From: Phycisphaerae bacterium
GTDB lineage: Bacteria > Planctomycetota > Phycisphaerae > Phycisphaerales > UBA1924
Assembly: GCA_030429705.1 (NCBI GenBank)
Contig: JAUIES010000001.1
Location: forward strand, 372,001-436,000
Reading direction: 5' to 3'
DNA length: 64,000 nt
Part shown: one piece after another, positions 17,341 through 26,971 of the stretch
Numbering within the stretch: the first letter of the stretch is position 1
Layout: the number at the start of each line of letters is the position of its first letter
Position numbers and translations under genes: made by a program
Notes under the pieces: model-generated
Databases searched by the model: none
The model's input: the letters and a program-made list of their open reading frames with translations, nothing else
What the model was told of the DNA's origin: nothing

Positions 17341-17712
17341 TTAGGCCAAAGCAGATTCAATTCGTTCACGCGTTTCATCAGACCGCATGTTGGTCTTCCC
17401 AAACCCGGGCACCGCACCAACGGCAAGAGCCCTCTCTTGAGCATCATCAAAGTTTGAAACCAGCATGAACTTGCCAGCCGCCCCTTGAGCGTGCTGTTCG
17501 ATCAGTCCAATGCCGTCTTCAGACTCGAACGCCCCATCAAGAACGCGGTTGACGAGCATAAGTTTCGCAGCACCCAGCTGATCAACAAGTGCTTGCTCGT
17601 CGTTCACCATGATGATCTCTGCGCCCGGCGCAAACGACCGAGCCATACTCTTGAGCATAAACGCGTCCGGGCCGCAATGCCCGACCAGCAATATGGAAAC
17701 TTCACTCATCAT
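17341..17712 (-). CDS. Degenerate response-regulator receiver-like protein
   Basis: A 123-residue single-domain protein that follows the alternating beta/alpha plan of receivers: VSILLVGHCGPD, then EIIMVND, KLMLVNRVLDG, GKFMLVSNFDD and GFGKTNM. The position expected to hold the phosphorylated Asp carries Asn (LVNRVLDG), and the N-terminal acidic pair is absent, while the late Lys is kept. It is therefore probably not phosphorylated in the usual way. ATG 17712 has AAAGGGA upstream, and its start overlaps the tilS stop, suggesting coupling. Confidence 0.6.
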   Translation of the reverse strand: MMSEVSILLVGHCGPDAFMLKSMARSFAPGAEIIMVNDEQALVDQLGAAKLMLVNRVLDGAFESEDGIGLIEQHAQGAAGKFMLVSNFDDAQERALAVGAVPGFGKTNMRSDETRERIESALA

Positions 17713-18733
17713 TGTCCCTTTCCAGCGATACGCAATGCGAATCAACCGAGACCACAAGACCACGCCAATCGTATCGCGCTGAAGTTGCAGAACGACTGCA
17801 AATCGTTTCTGAGACGGCGAGCACCGAATCTGAACCTCGCGTGTCCGCGTGCCGACCAGCTAACAACGCATCGGCAGCTGCCCGAAGCGCTGCACCCACC
17901 ACCGCCACTGGTTCGTCGGCCAGAGCGGCCCGGTCCCACACGCAACGATTCAATACACGATCCGCTGTGGACAACACGCGTGCGGCTTCATTCTCCAGAA
18001 CGCTTTTCGCCAGCTGCATCTGACGAACCGTTCGTGCAGCCCCAGTCAAAACCCGCGGCTCCGCTTCAATCAAAGCGGGCAGTACAGTGTGGCGAATCGC
18101 TGCCCGGGCACGCGAGATATCCGCATTTGTCGCGTCCTCACGCCACGCGTGCCCACAGATCCTGCAGAACGACTGTGCATCATTCCGCGAAACCGACAAC
18201 ATCGGACGAACAATCTGGACCGACCCTTCACTCCGCACCGGTGCAATACCACTCAGGCCGGCCACGCCGCTGCCGCGCGCGATGCGCATCAAAAGCGTCT
18301 CAAGTTGATCTTCCGCGTGATGAGCAGTCGCGACCAGCCCGATGCCGCGCCCAACCGCAATCTCTCGAAGCGCCTCATAACGACCCGTGCTCGCGTTCGC
18401 TTCCAGGTTGCCCGGGCGATCTCGAACACAAACTTTCTGTTCATGGAACGGCAATCCAAGCGAATCGGCCAAGTCTCGCACCGCATCGCGATCACCGATC
18501 GCTTCGGCTTCTGATCGAAGGTCATGAACGATATGAGCAACTTCAATCGGTCGATCCGCAAGAGCAAGCACGAGAGCGGCAGAATCTGCGCCTCCGGAAC
18601 ATGCGACCAGAGTTCGTCGCTCAGCGTCACGGACAGCCGAACCACCAGTAAGCGACCGCCAGTGCGTTCGAACGGCACGCACGAAGGCGTGCCCCGAACC
18701 GGGGATCGAAAATTGGGAGTTGCCTGCCGACAT
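17702..18733 (-). CDS. tilS: tRNA(Ile)-lysidine synthase
   Basis: An N-type ATP pyrophosphatase that attaches lysine to C34 of tRNA-Ile(CAU) so it reads AUA. The PP-loop SGGADSAALVLALA lies near residue 45. VAHIVHDLR, TAHHAEDQLETLLMRIARGSG and the GLSGIAPVR segment are diagnostic, and RARAAIRHTVLPAL closes the catalytic part. At 343 residues it is compact, with a reduced C-terminal domain. I took ATG 18733; an ATG 16 codons upstream would run into the divergent gene's start region. Its 3' end overlaps the receiver-like gene. Confidence 0.93.
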   Translation of the reverse strand: MSAGNSQFSIPGSGHAFVRAVRTHWRSLTGGSAVRDAERRTLVACSGGADSAALVLALADRPIEVAHIVHDLRSEAEAIGDRDAVRDLADSLGLPFHEQKVCVRDRPGNLEANASTGRYEALREIAVGRGIGLVATAHHAEDQLETLLMRIARGSGVAGLSGIAPVRSEGSVQIVRPMLSVSRNDAQSFCRICGHAWREDATNADISRARAAIRHTVLPALIEAEPRVLTGAARTVRQMQLAKSVLENEAARVLSTADRVLNRCVWDRAALADEPVAVVGAALRAAADALLAGRHADTRGSDSVLAVSETICSRSATSARYDWRGLVVSVDSHCVSLERDNDE

Positions 18734-18739
18734 ACGACG

Positions 18740-19390
18740 ATGATAGCGAAGCCCATGACACAAGCAGACGCACTTACTCAACCCGAACCGATGGACGCAC
18801 CCGGTCAGACGACCTCCGTCGAATCTGAGAGCGGCGCATCAGGGTCGCTGCAGAATCTTGACGCGGTTGCTACGACAACGGACAAGCCTTCACAACTGCC
18901 CACTATTCTCCTCGGCTTTGGGACCGTGGTGCTGATGATCACCATCTTCCGCATGCTTCGGGGCACCAGCAAAGCCCGGCAGTCTCGCGCCTACAAACAC
19001 GAAACGCCTCGCGAGACCATCGATCGGTTTCGCTCGGAAACAACCAACGCCCGCGAACCGCTCGACACGATGATGGCGGAAGCCGATGAACTCGCGCGGC
19101 GTTTGGCGACCATGCTCGATGCCAAGGCTGCTCGACTCGATGCGCTGATCGCCGATGCCGATGCACGAATCGATGCCCTCACCAATGGTGACGCAACCGC
19201 ACATGAGCGATCAAGATCCGAAACCCTCGCATCGACACCCGCTGCTATAGGCTCGATCGACGCGCAGGTGCTGTCACTCGCCAGCCAGGGCATGGACACC
19301 GGGCAGATTGCGACGCAGCTCGGCCGAACAGCCGGGGAGGTCGATCTCATTCTCGCGTTGCGTCGTTCGAACGACCAAACCACCGCGTGA
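18740..19390 (+). CDS. Single-pass membrane protein with coiled coil and DUF6115-like C-terminal helix-turn-helix
   Basis: A 216-residue protein with an acidic, flexible N-terminus, one membrane segment (ILLGFGTVVLMITIFRML), a helical region likely to form a coiled coil (EADELARRLATMLDAKAARL and after), and a C-terminal IDAQVLSLASQGMDTGQIA plus EVDLILALRR. That ending resembles the small helix-turn-helix seen in DUF6115-type proteins. The role is unknown. ATG 18740 or 18755 are both possible starts. It is divergent from tilS, and its 3' end overlaps the convergent kinase by 44 bases. Confidence 0.6.
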   Translation: MIAKPMTQADALTQPEPMDAPGQTTSVESESGASGSLQNLDAVATTTDKPSQLPTILLGFGTVVLMITIFRMLRGTSKARQSRAYKHETPRETIDRFRSETTNAREPLDTMMAEADELARRLATMLDAKAARLDALIADADARIDALTNGDATAHERSRSETLASTPAAIGSIDAQVLSLASQGMDTGQIATQLGRTAGEVDLILALRRSNDQTTA

Positions 19391-20381
19391 ACGCCGTCAT
19401 CAAGTTGGCGCGAGGTTTTGCAGGCGGCACCACGCCGACCACGGGTTCATCGTCGAGCACCCGTTGAATGTCAGTCGCGAGCGCTTCCGCACTCGCATAC
19501 CGAGCTGCCGGGTCATACGCCATCGCGCTCAAGACCAACGCATCGATAGACGCTGGCAGATCTGCATTCATCTCACGCGGCGAACGAGCACGCCCACTGC
19601 GAATCGCACGCATGGTCTCAATCGGGTCCTTCGGGTCGACCTCATACGGCAATGCGCCCGTCAACAGTTCAAAAAGCACCACGCCCAGGCCATAGATATC
19701 AGTCCGTTCGTCCAGATCGTCGTGGTTCCCCTGAATCTGCTCGGGCGACATGTATTGAACCGTGCCCAAGATCTGACCGAGTTCAGTGTGCATGGTCGTC
19801 CGACCCGAGTCTGCCCATCGGGCAACGCCAAAGTCCACGATCTTCGGCATGCCTCCCATCTCCACGAGTATGTTGTGCGGCTTGATGTCGCGGTGCAGAA
19901 CCCCTCGTGAATGCGCATACGCCATTCCCTGACACACTCGCAGAAATACGAGCAGCCTTGCTTCGACAGAAAGTTCAGACAACTCCGCATGACGAAGGAT
20001 GTGACGACCCGCAATGTACTCCATCGCGCAATAGACTCGCTGCTGACCATCGATGTCGGCTTCGCCCGCTTCGAGCACGCGTGCGATCCCTTCGTGTTCT
20101 AGTGACTGCAGGATTTCTATTTCCTGTTCAAACCGCCGGGCGGCGCTGTGCTTTGCCAGTGCGGGTCGAAGGACCTTGACCGCCGCAGGTGCACCGGTCT
20201 CCCGGTGTTCAGCCAGATAGACCACACCCATGCCGCCGGACCCTAGCCGAGCGACAACCGACCACGGACCGATCTGCTCAGGGTCGACCGGTCCGCGTTC
20301 GACGACGCGTTTCCGCGTTGCGCGCGCCTGCGATCTGGCTCTGGCGAGTGGGTCATCCGAGTTCTGCTGCTGATCATCCAA
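19347..20381 (-). CDS. Serine/threonine protein kinase (Hanks type, soluble)
   Basis: A complete kinase domain: Gly loop LGSGGMGVVYLAEH, catalytic Lys in AAVKVLRPAL, Glu in FEQEIEILQSL, HRDIKPHNILVE, DFGVARW, the activation segment GTVQYMSPEQIQG and DIYGLGVVLFELLTG. No membrane segment or sensor domain follows; the protein stops about 35 residues after the kinase core. I chose TTG 20381, which follows AGGAGAGAG, over a GTG at 20423 that would overlap the divergent rlmE start. It probably phosphorylates cytoplasmic targets; no partner phosphatase is nearby. Confidence 0.9.
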   Translation of the reverse strand: MDDQQQNSDDPLARARSQARATRKRVVERGPVDPEQIGPWSVVARLGSGGMGVVYLAEHRETGAPAAVKVLRPALAKHSAARRFEQEIEILQSLEHEGIARVLEAGEADIDGQQRVYCAMEYIAGRHILRHAELSELSVEARLLVFLRVCQGMAYAHSRGVLHRDIKPHNILVEMGGMPKIVDFGVARWADSGRTTMHTELGQILGTVQYMSPEQIQGNHDDLDERTDIYGLGVVLFELLTGALPYEVDPKDPIETMRAIRSGRARSPREMNADLPASIDALVLSAMAYDPAARYASAEALATDIQRVLDDEPVVGVVPPAKPRANLMTAFTRWFGRSNDATRE

Positions 20382-20410
20382 CGGTTCGTGCTCTCTCCTA
20401 GAGTCCTTGC

Positions 20411-21001
20411 ATGGCGCGGCCACGGCAACTTCACGATAGGTACTTTCTCAAAGCCAAGGCGGACGGCTACCTCGCCCGATCAGCGTACAAGTTGATCCAG
20501 ATCGATGATCGCGCCCGATTCCTGCGTCGGGCGAAGAAAGTCATCGACCTAGGCTGCGCCCCCGGATCATGGCTCCAGGTCGCCGCGAACCGATGCGCGC
20601 CCGATGCCCACATCGTCGGGGTTGATCTCAAGCCCGTTGAACATCCCATGCCAGACTCCGTTCGGACTGTCGTCGCCGATGTCACAACGCTTGACCCGAG
20701 CACCCTGCCTGACCCAGGACCGTTTGACGCGGTTCTCTCGGATATGGCGCCAAATACATCCGGACGCGGCGACGACCTGCGATCGGCCAACTTATGCCGA
20801 GAAGTCCTCGCTCTATTGCCAAAACTCCTCGCACCGCGTGGAACACTTGTCATGAAGATATTGGAGGGTGCCGAGACGCAGCATGTGCTCAACGAAACCA
20901 GAAGTGTCTTTGAGAATGCGAGGCAGTTCAAACCTCATGCATGCCGGGATGTTTCACGCGAAACCTACATCATCGGCCTGCGGTATCGAGGTGATTCATG
21001 A
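20411..21001 (+). CDS. rlmE: 23S rRNA (uridine-2'-O-) methyltransferase RlmE/FtsJ
   Basis: A 196-residue SAM-dependent RNA methyltransferase for U2552 of 23S rRNA. RSAYKLIQID contributes the first catalytic Lys, VIDLGCAPGSWLQVA is the SAM motif, LSDMAPN holds the catalytic Asp, and VMKILEG holds the second Lys, giving the K-D-K set of the RrmJ family. The length matches. The stop overlaps the start of the BatA-like gene (ATGA). It is divergent from the kinase gene. Confidence 0.94.
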   Translation: MARPRQLHDRYFLKAKADGYLARSAYKLIQIDDRARFLRRAKKVIDLGCAPGSWLQVAANRCAPDAHIVGVDLKPVEHPMPDSVRTVVADVTTLDPSTLPDPGPFDAVLSDMAPNTSGRGDDLRSANLCREVLALLPKLLAPRGTLVMKILEGAETQHVLNETRSVFENARQFKPHACRDVSRETYIIGLRYRGDS

Positions 21002-22950
21002 CGCTGCTTGCGCCGCTGTCGGCACTGCTTGCAGGTGTGCTCGCGTTTCCCATTCTCGTGCTCTACTACATGCTGAAACTACGGCGTCGGCCGCTGACCG
21101 TCAGTTCGACTTTCCTCTGGGAACAAGCCCAGCGTGATGTTCAAGCCAATGTCCCGCTCCGGTGGATTCGGCCGTCACTTCTCTTTCTGCTGCACGCTTT
21201 GATCCTCGCACTGCTGGCGTTGGCACTCGGTCGACCTGCGATCGAACGCACCGGCGCGAGTTCTGCTCGAGCGTTCTTCTTGATCGACTGTTCTGCATCA
21301 ATGGCGGCGACTGACGGCATCGGTGGCATAACGCGACTTGAGGCTGCCAAATCACAGGCTCTCGAAGTCGGGCGTCGGTTGCTCGGTGCGCCCGGTCGTC
21401 CGGTCATCATGCTCATGTCATTTGCACACGATGCTTCCATCTCATCCCGGCCGATTGATTCTGTTCGCGAACTGCGCATCGCGCTTGATGCCATCAAGCC
21501 TGTGGATCAGCCCGGTCGACTCGGACCGGCGCTCCAACTGACGCAGTCACTCATCGCAACCCCCACCGATGAAGCCACAACGCCATCAAAGCCACTTGTT
21601 ACTATTTTTTCCGACGGCGTGTTTACCGACAGTACCCCGCTGACTTTGGCAGGTGCAACTGTTTCCATCGTTCCGGTGGAAACACAGCAACAGGTCAATC
21701 AAGGCAATCTTGCAATTGTTGCCTGTTCGGCTGCACGCAGTGAGTCAAACCCGGCAACAGCCCGACTCTTCGTTCGAATCGAATCGACTTTCAAAAAGCG
21801 CATACCTGTTTCGATCGAGATCCTCGTCGACGGTAATCCCACAAACACGCATGCCTTGGTGGTTCCTCAAGCGACGGAAGATGGTCCGGGCACGGTCGGG
21901 CACAGTTTCATTATCAATATACCTGACGGCGCACTGCTCACAGCAGCGATCCCAATGGACGACCTGCTCGAATCTGATAATCAGGCAAGTGTCTACTTGC
22001 CGCAGCCTCGCAAGCCGCGCGCCCTGCTTGTGCACCCCGAGTCTGAGCCTGCTGATCCATATCTTCGAGACGTGCTCGAAGAGATACCGCTGCGTTCGCT
22101 GCGGGTCATGCCGGAGAGCACCTTTGGCGAGTTTTCACTTGATCAGATCGCTGATGCATTCGAACTGATCGTGTTTGATCGAGTCGCACCATTCGAGTTT
22201 CCAGCCGTACCAACACTTTCCTTTGGTGCATGGGGGGGAGAATTCGATACGCAATCGACCAGCGAAGTCGCGGGCGGGTTCGTTCTGACCTGGGATCGAT
22301 CCGCTCCCGAACTGGCCCATGTCACCTTTGACACGGTGCAGATCACGAGGCTGCGAGCGCCGCCAGATTCATCAGCCCTCGCAGCATTGGGAACTCCTCA
22401 CGAACTTGCCAGCGTGCGCACAGGCCCGGCGATCACACGGCTCGAAACACCGACTGGGACCCGCGTCTTTGTCGGGTTCCGCCTCGACGATTCGAACTGG
22501 CCGTTGCAGTTCAGTTTCCCGATCTTCATGCTCAACACCGTTGAATACCTGACGGGACTGGGATCGAGCCATGCGTCGATCGCGTTTTCGACAAACGAAC
22601 CAGTCATCGTCCGAGCAACCGCTGCCGATTCCACGCTTCGGCTCGAGCGACCAGATGATCGCTCTATTGAAAAGACAGTCGACCAACCGGGTCTCACATC
22701 GCTAGGCGTCATTGACACTGCTGGTGTTTACAGGCTTGATGGGGCAGCCTTGCCTGTCGCAGCTGTCAACTTGTTCTCCAGCATCGAGAGCCAACTCGGC
22801 GTGTCGACATCGCTCGTGGTCGGTGGGCAGGAAACACCTCGGTTCTCGTCAACCGTCGGGCGTGCTGAAATCTGGCATTGGTTGGTTGGAGCCGCTGGTT
22901 TGTTGCTGGTTTTCGAGTGGTTGCTGTATGCGTCACGCGTGAGGCTCTAG
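20998..22950 (+). CDS. BatA-like membrane protein with von Willebrand factor A domain
   Basis: A 650-residue protein. The N-terminus has the BatA signature: membrane helix, YYMLKLRRRPLTVSSTFLWEQ, then a second helix (LLFLLHALILALLALALGRP). The VWA domain follows with a MIDAS-like DCSASM motif and VTIFSDG. The middle is beta-rich and outside the membrane, and a C-terminal helix (WLVGAAGLLLVFEWLLY) anchors the end. Such proteins work with MoxR ATPases and DUF58 proteins in cell-envelope stress or complex assembly. A DUF58 gene lies at 47.4 kb. It is coupled to rlmE by ATGA. Confidence 0.85.
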   Translation: MTLLAPLSALLAGVLAFPILVLYYMLKLRRRPLTVSSTFLWEQAQRDVQANVPLRWIRPSLLFLLHALILALLALALGRPAIERTGASSARAFFLIDCSASMAATDGIGGITRLEAAKSQALEVGRRLLGAPGRPVIMLMSFAHDASISSRPIDSVRELRIALDAIKPVDQPGRLGPALQLTQSLIATPTDEATTPSKPLVTIFSDGVFTDSTPLTLAGATVSIVPVETQQQVNQGNLAIVACSAARSESNPATARLFVRIESTFKKRIPVSIEILVDGNPTNTHALVVPQATEDGPGTVGHSFIINIPDGALLTAAIPMDDLLESDNQASVYLPQPRKPRALLVHPESEPADPYLRDVLEEIPLRSLRVMPESTFGEFSLDQIADAFELIVFDRVAPFEFPAVPTLSFGAWGGEFDTQSTSEVAGGFVLTWDRSAPELAHVTFDTVQITRLRAPPDSSALAALGTPHELASVRTGPAITRLETPTGTRVFVGFRLDDSNWPLQFSFPIFMLNTVEYLTGLGSSHASIAFSTNEPVIVRATAADSTLRLERPDDRSIEKTVDQPGLTSLGVIDTAGVYRLDGAALPVAAVNLFSSIESQLGVSTSLVVGGQETPRFSSTVGRAEIWHWLVGAAGLLLVFEWLLYASRVRL

Positions 22951-22983
22951 GTCCAGTACCGCTGAGGCCTACAGTCCTCCGAT

Positions 22984-24201
22984 ATGGCACTTTCAGCTCA
23001 GGAACAACGCGTCTGCGAACACATCGCAAGCCGTCACAGGCAGCTGCTTGATGACCTGGAGTTGTTCGTCAATATTCCAACTGGTGGCTTCCATTCGCCA
23101 GGTCTCGACGACACGCGCGAGCGATTGGTGAACCGGCTCGAAGCGATCGGAGCCGAAACAAGCATCATCGCACCTGGACCCAAGCCCGACTGGCTGCTTG
23201 GTGCATCGGGCGACCACACCCCGCCCGTCACTGCTGTGTGCAACCGGCTTCAAGCGAACACGCCGCGCGTGCTCATCGCCGGTCACCTCGACACAGTTCA
23301 TGACCCGTCGAGTGATTTTCGAGAGCTGTCGATCGCACCCGACGGAAAGACCGCGACCGGACCGGGATGTGTCGATATGAAAGGCGGACTCGTGATCGCA
23401 GTGTCCGCGCTTGAGTCTCTCGAAGCGTGCGGCCTCGAAGCCTCGTGGTCGTTTCTCATGAACGCCGATGAAGAAACTGGGAGTTATCACTCAGAAGACG
23501 CACTGGCGGATTGCGCGCGCGAACATGACATCGGGCTTGCGATCGAACCGGCGCTACCGGGCGGTGAATTGGCAATCGATCGGATGGGCTCGGGGCAGTT
23601 CCTGATCGAAACACATGGCCGATCCGCCCATGTGGGGCGTGCATTTACCGAGGGGGTTTCGGCTGTCACAGCCTTGGCAAAGGCGATCGTTGCGGTCGCA
23701 GATATGCCAAAGCCCGATCAAGGGCGCATCTTCAACATCGGCCCGCTCGAAGGGGCTGCTGCCACCAACGCGGTCCCGGATCTCGCTCGTGCGTGGGGCA
23801 ATGTCCGTTACCCATCAAATGATGTCGCTGACAGCATGGGTGCAGAACTTGACGCACTCGCAACCGCTCCCGATGCGATGCCAGGCGTGATCATCAAGCG
23901 CAGTTTCAATCGACCTGCCAAACCAGAAACACCGGCTGTGCGGGCACTGGCAGAAGGCGCCCGCAGCGTGGCAGAAGACCTCGGGCAGAAGTTGCCGTTC
24001 GCTCGAACCGGGGGAGTCTGTGACGGGAATATTCTCCAGAACGCGGGCCTCCCGACGATTGACACTCTGGGTGTTCGTGGCGGAGGTCTGCACACCCCAA
24101 TTGAGTGGATCGAAATCGCCAGCCTCGTCGAGCGATGCCAACTCTTCGCTGTCCTCGTCTCCAGGCTCACGACGGGCCAGATTCAGATTCACGCCCAATG
24201 A
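22984..24201 (+). CDS. M20 family metallohydrolase, probable N-succinylglutamate desuccinylase
   Basis: A 405-residue M20 (ArgE/DapE/CPG2-like) zinc hydrolase. Metal-site motifs are LIAGHLDTVHD, GPGCVDMKGG, MNADEETGS, AIEPALPGG and the late GGGLHTPIEW; the dimerisation domain includes THGRSAHVGR. It is the first gene of a cluster with a class III aminotransferase, AstA and AstD. From context I infer that it removes succinate from N-succinylglutamate, replacing the unrelated AstE. An ArgE-type deacylase or another amidohydrolase role is not excluded. The next gene starts 18 bases after its stop. Confidence 0.8.
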   Translation: MALSAQEQRVCEHIASRHRQLLDDLELFVNIPTGGFHSPGLDDTRERLVNRLEAIGAETSIIAPGPKPDWLLGASGDHTPPVTAVCNRLQANTPRVLIAGHLDTVHDPSSDFRELSIAPDGKTATGPGCVDMKGGLVIAVSALESLEACGLEASWSFLMNADEETGSYHSEDALADCAREHDIGLAIEPALPGGELAIDRMGSGQFLIETHGRSAHVGRAFTEGVSAVTALAKAIVAVADMPKPDQGRIFNIGPLEGAAATNAVPDLARAWGNVRYPSNDVADSMGAELDALATAPDAMPGVIIKRSFNRPAKPETPAVRALAEGARSVAEDLGQKLPFARTGGVCDGNILQNAGLPTIDTLGVRGGGLHTPIEWIEIASLVERCQLFAVLVSRLTTGQIQIHAQ

Positions 24202-24219
24202 TTGCAGAAAGGGCTTCGT

Positions 24220-25656
24220 ATGACACCGACAACTACATCAATCAATGCGTCGATTCGTGAGCATCCAGAAATCGTGGCTGCTGTTGACACCATCGTCGCG
24301 CAGGTCCAGCAGGCTTCGAGCACCATCACGGATGCCTGTCCGCCAGATCCGGCTCTGGCCGAGTCGTATCAGTCACTGCTCGACCGCTCTGCAGCGGTCA
24401 AAGGACGAGGACTGCTCTACCCATACCTGGGATCGGGTCTCGGGAACGGCCCTTTGGTGCAGCTGGCGGATGGATCGGTTAAATGGGACATGATCAGCGG
24501 AATCGGTGTTCACTTCTTCGGACACTCGCACCCGGAACTGGTGCGGGCTGCCACCATGGGTGGCATCGAAAACACCATCAAACACGGCAACCTGCAGTCG
24601 GGCTTTGATGCATACGCATTCGGTGAGAAACTCCTCGAACTCGCTTCACGCAACAGCCGACTCAAGCACGCATTCCTGACCACCTCGGGCGCGATGGCCA
24701 ACGAAAGCGCCATCAAGGTGTGTTACCAGAAGCATGCTCCGGCATCGCGCGTCATCGCGTTTGCTGACTGCTTCATGGGACGAAGTGTCACCATGTGTCA
24801 GATCGGTGACTCGGCGGGCGGGCGCCAAGGTGTGCCGCTCTCAACACAGGTTGACTACATGCCGTTCTACAACGAAGTCGAAGCCGACCTGGTCGGCGGG
24901 CAAACGGCGTATATCGATCGCGCGGTCGCCCAACTCGAACACACCATCAGTCGATACCCCGGCCAGCACGCCTGTTTTATCTTTGAACTGGTTCAGGGCG
25001 AGGGGGGATTCAATGTCGCGAACAGAGACTACTTCAAAGCATTGATGGATGTCTGTCGCGATAAGAACATTGCCATCTGGGACGACGAGATCCAGACTTT
25101 CGGCCGCACCGAGCAAATGTTCGCCTACGAGATGTACGATCTTGGCGACTACATCGATGTGTTCTGCGTCGGCAAGATGACACAGGCCTGCGCGACATTG
25201 TTCACCGAACAGTACAACCCCAAAGCAGGGCTGCTCAGTGGGACCTTTACCGGCGCCACCGCAGACTTCACCGCCGGACTTCGAATCCTCGAGATGCTCG
25301 ATGAAGGAAACTACTACGGCTCAAACGGTTCGTTCACGCACCACCACGCGAAGTTCTGCGAACAAGTCAACACACTCATTGCCAAACACCCGGACTGGTT
25401 CCCTGAAGCGCCAGGCACCAAGAGCCTCATTGGTGGTGTGGGCGGCATGATGCGATTCACGCCATTTGGTGGTGACAAGACCAAAGTGTCCAAAGCCTGT
25501 AAAGCGATCTACGACGAAGGCGTGGTTATGTTCTACTGCGGGCATGGCCCGTTCCATCTGCGCGTGTTGCCGCCGATGCCGGTCATGAAGGATGAGTATT
25601 GGCCCAAGGTTTTCGAGTGCATTGAGCGCGGGCTCGCCAAGGTGGCTGCCGGGTAA
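24220..25656 (+). CDS. Class III PLP-dependent aminotransferase (probable succinylornithine aminotransferase)
   Basis: A 478-residue fold-type I aminotransferase related to acetylornithine/succinylornithine transaminases. Visible are TTSGAMANESAIKVC, the Asp motif WDDEIQTFGRTEQMFA and the PLP-binding Lys in CVGKMTQACATLF. It is longer than AstC (~406 residues), with an extra N-terminal helix. Between an M20 hydrolase and AstA/AstD it most likely turns N-succinylornithine into N-succinylglutamate semialdehyde. ATG 24220 is preceded by GAAAGGG; the TTG 18 bases upstream is less likely. Confidence 0.85.
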   Translation: MTPTTTSINASIREHPEIVAAVDTIVAQVQQASSTITDACPPDPALAESYQSLLDRSAAVKGRGLLYPYLGSGLGNGPLVQLADGSVKWDMISGIGVHFFGHSHPELVRAATMGGIENTIKHGNLQSGFDAYAFGEKLLELASRNSRLKHAFLTTSGAMANESAIKVCYQKHAPASRVIAFADCFMGRSVTMCQIGDSAGGRQGVPLSTQVDYMPFYNEVEADLVGGQTAYIDRAVAQLEHTISRYPGQHACFIFELVQGEGGFNVANRDYFKALMDVCRDKNIAIWDDEIQTFGRTEQMFAYEMYDLGDYIDVFCVGKMTQACATLFTEQYNPKAGLLSGTFTGATADFTAGLRILEMLDEGNYYGSNGSFTHHHAKFCEQVNTLIAKHPDWFPEAPGTKSLIGGVGGMMRFTPFGGDKTKVSKACKAIYDEGVVMFYCGHGPFHLRVLPPMPVMKDEYWPKVFECIERGLAKVAAG

Positions 25657-25730
25657 CCCGGAGTCGTTCTGACAACGGGTGAGCGTGTCCCCGGTGACGA
25701 CGCGCTGCGTGTTGGACGGAGGACGCCGCG

Positions 25731-26909
25731 ATGTTTTACATTCGTAGGGCTGTTGTCGAAGATATGAGTACCCTGCTCAAACTGGGCAAGATGGTGCACT
25801 TCATCAATCTGCCTGCAGACCGCGACATCATTTCACAGAAGGTCTTGCGCAGCCGAAACTCGTTCCGAAGTGTCGCGGATGGCTCGGCAGCGGTCGCGGC
25901 TGATTTTGACAAGCAAGATCACTCTCGGAAGCGTGCTGCGCGTGGACTCGGCGAAGTCATCAACGAGTCAGAACTGTTCATGTTTGTGTTGGCTGACACC
26001 GAGAACACCGGGTGCCTCGGCACAAGCCAACTCATCAGTTGCATGGGGGGGCCGAACAATCCGAATGTCTGTTACAAACTCGAACGAAAAGAGATGTTCA
26101 GCCCAGGGCTGCAGACCGGCACCAGCCACACCGTCGCGACGCTCTACCTCGACCCATCCGCGCCGACCGAGATTGGCGGTCTCATTCTTCAGCCATCGTA
26201 CCGCGGGCATTCACTCCGCCTTGGTCGATTTCTGAGCCTCGTCCGATTCCACTTCATCGGCCTCCACCGCAAGGTGTTCCGTGATCAGGTGCTTGGTGAG
26301 ATGATGGCCCAGATCACACCGGATGGACACAACCACTTCTGGGATCATCTCGGCCGCCGGTTCATCCCGCTTTCATACATCGAAGCAGACCGACTGTGCC
26401 AGTATTCGCGCGAGTTCATGATGTCGTTGCTGCCGCGAGAACCGATTTATCTTTCGATTCTCCCGCCTGAGCCGCGCGCCGGAGTCGGACAAGTCGGCAT
26501 CGAAACCATCCCCGCCCGACGCATGCTGGAGAAACTCGGGTTCGAATACCACGGATTCGTCGATCCATTCGACGGCGGCCCATATCTCCACGCCAACACC
26601 GACGACATCCCGCTCGTTAAGAAAACCCGATTCCGCAAACTGGGCGAGCCTGTCGCCGCATCAAAGTGCAAGACACCGGGCATCATCAGCGTGCTGCACA
26701 GTGACGGCGATTTCTACGCGGTCAATCAGCCGTACATGGTCGATGGTGAGGGGCGGATCCGCATCTCACGCGAAGCGATGAGCACGCTGCAAGTCAAACC
26801 TGGCGATCGACTCGGAGTCACTGATCTTTCACCCCCAACTGATAAATCTGGAAAACCAAAGTCGGCGAAACAAACGAAGAAAACAACAACAAAGAAGTCT
26901 ACAAAATAA
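25731..26909 (+). CDS. astA: Arginine/ornithine N-succinyltransferase AstA
   Basis: A GNAT-fold enzyme of 392 residues that transfers succinyl from succinyl-CoA to the alpha-amino group of arginine or ornithine. Strong matches include MFYIRRAVVEDM, VCYKLERKEM, TLYLDPSAPTEIGGLILQP with YRGHSLRLGRFLSL, RDQVLGEMMAQ, NHFWDHLGRRFIPL and IETIPARRMLEKLGF. The last ~30 residues are a Lys/Thr-rich tail. Beyond the TAA at 26907 the same frame continues with similar Lys/Thr/Arg/Pro sequence for 21 codons to a TGA that overlaps the astD start, so the tail looks shortened by a stop codon. Confidence 0.93.
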   Translation: MFYIRRAVVEDMSTLLKLGKMVHFINLPADRDIISQKVLRSRNSFRSVADGSAAVAADFDKQDHSRKRAARGLGEVINESELFMFVLADTENTGCLGTSQLISCMGGPNNPNVCYKLERKEMFSPGLQTGTSHTVATLYLDPSAPTEIGGLILQPSYRGHSLRLGRFLSLVRFHFIGLHRKVFRDQVLGEMMAQITPDGHNHFWDHLGRRFIPLSYIEADRLCQYSREFMMSLLPREPIYLSILPPEPRAGVGQVGIETIPARRMLEKLGFEYHGFVDPFDGGPYLHANTDDIPLVKKTRFRKLGEPVAASKCKTPGIISVLHSDGDFYAVNQPYMVDGEGRIRISREAMSTLQVKPGDRLGVTDLSPPTDKSGKPKSAKQTKKTTTKKSTK

Positions 26910-26971
26910 TCGAATTCCCCTTCTAAACCGACCAGTACCACCAAGAAAACCACCCGCCGAAAGCCACGATC

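Noticed and set aside
15857-17344. Long plus-strand frame of 495 residues opposite pepP
   Set aside because: It is an antisense shadow of a gene with all M24 metal ligands and has no recognisable product.
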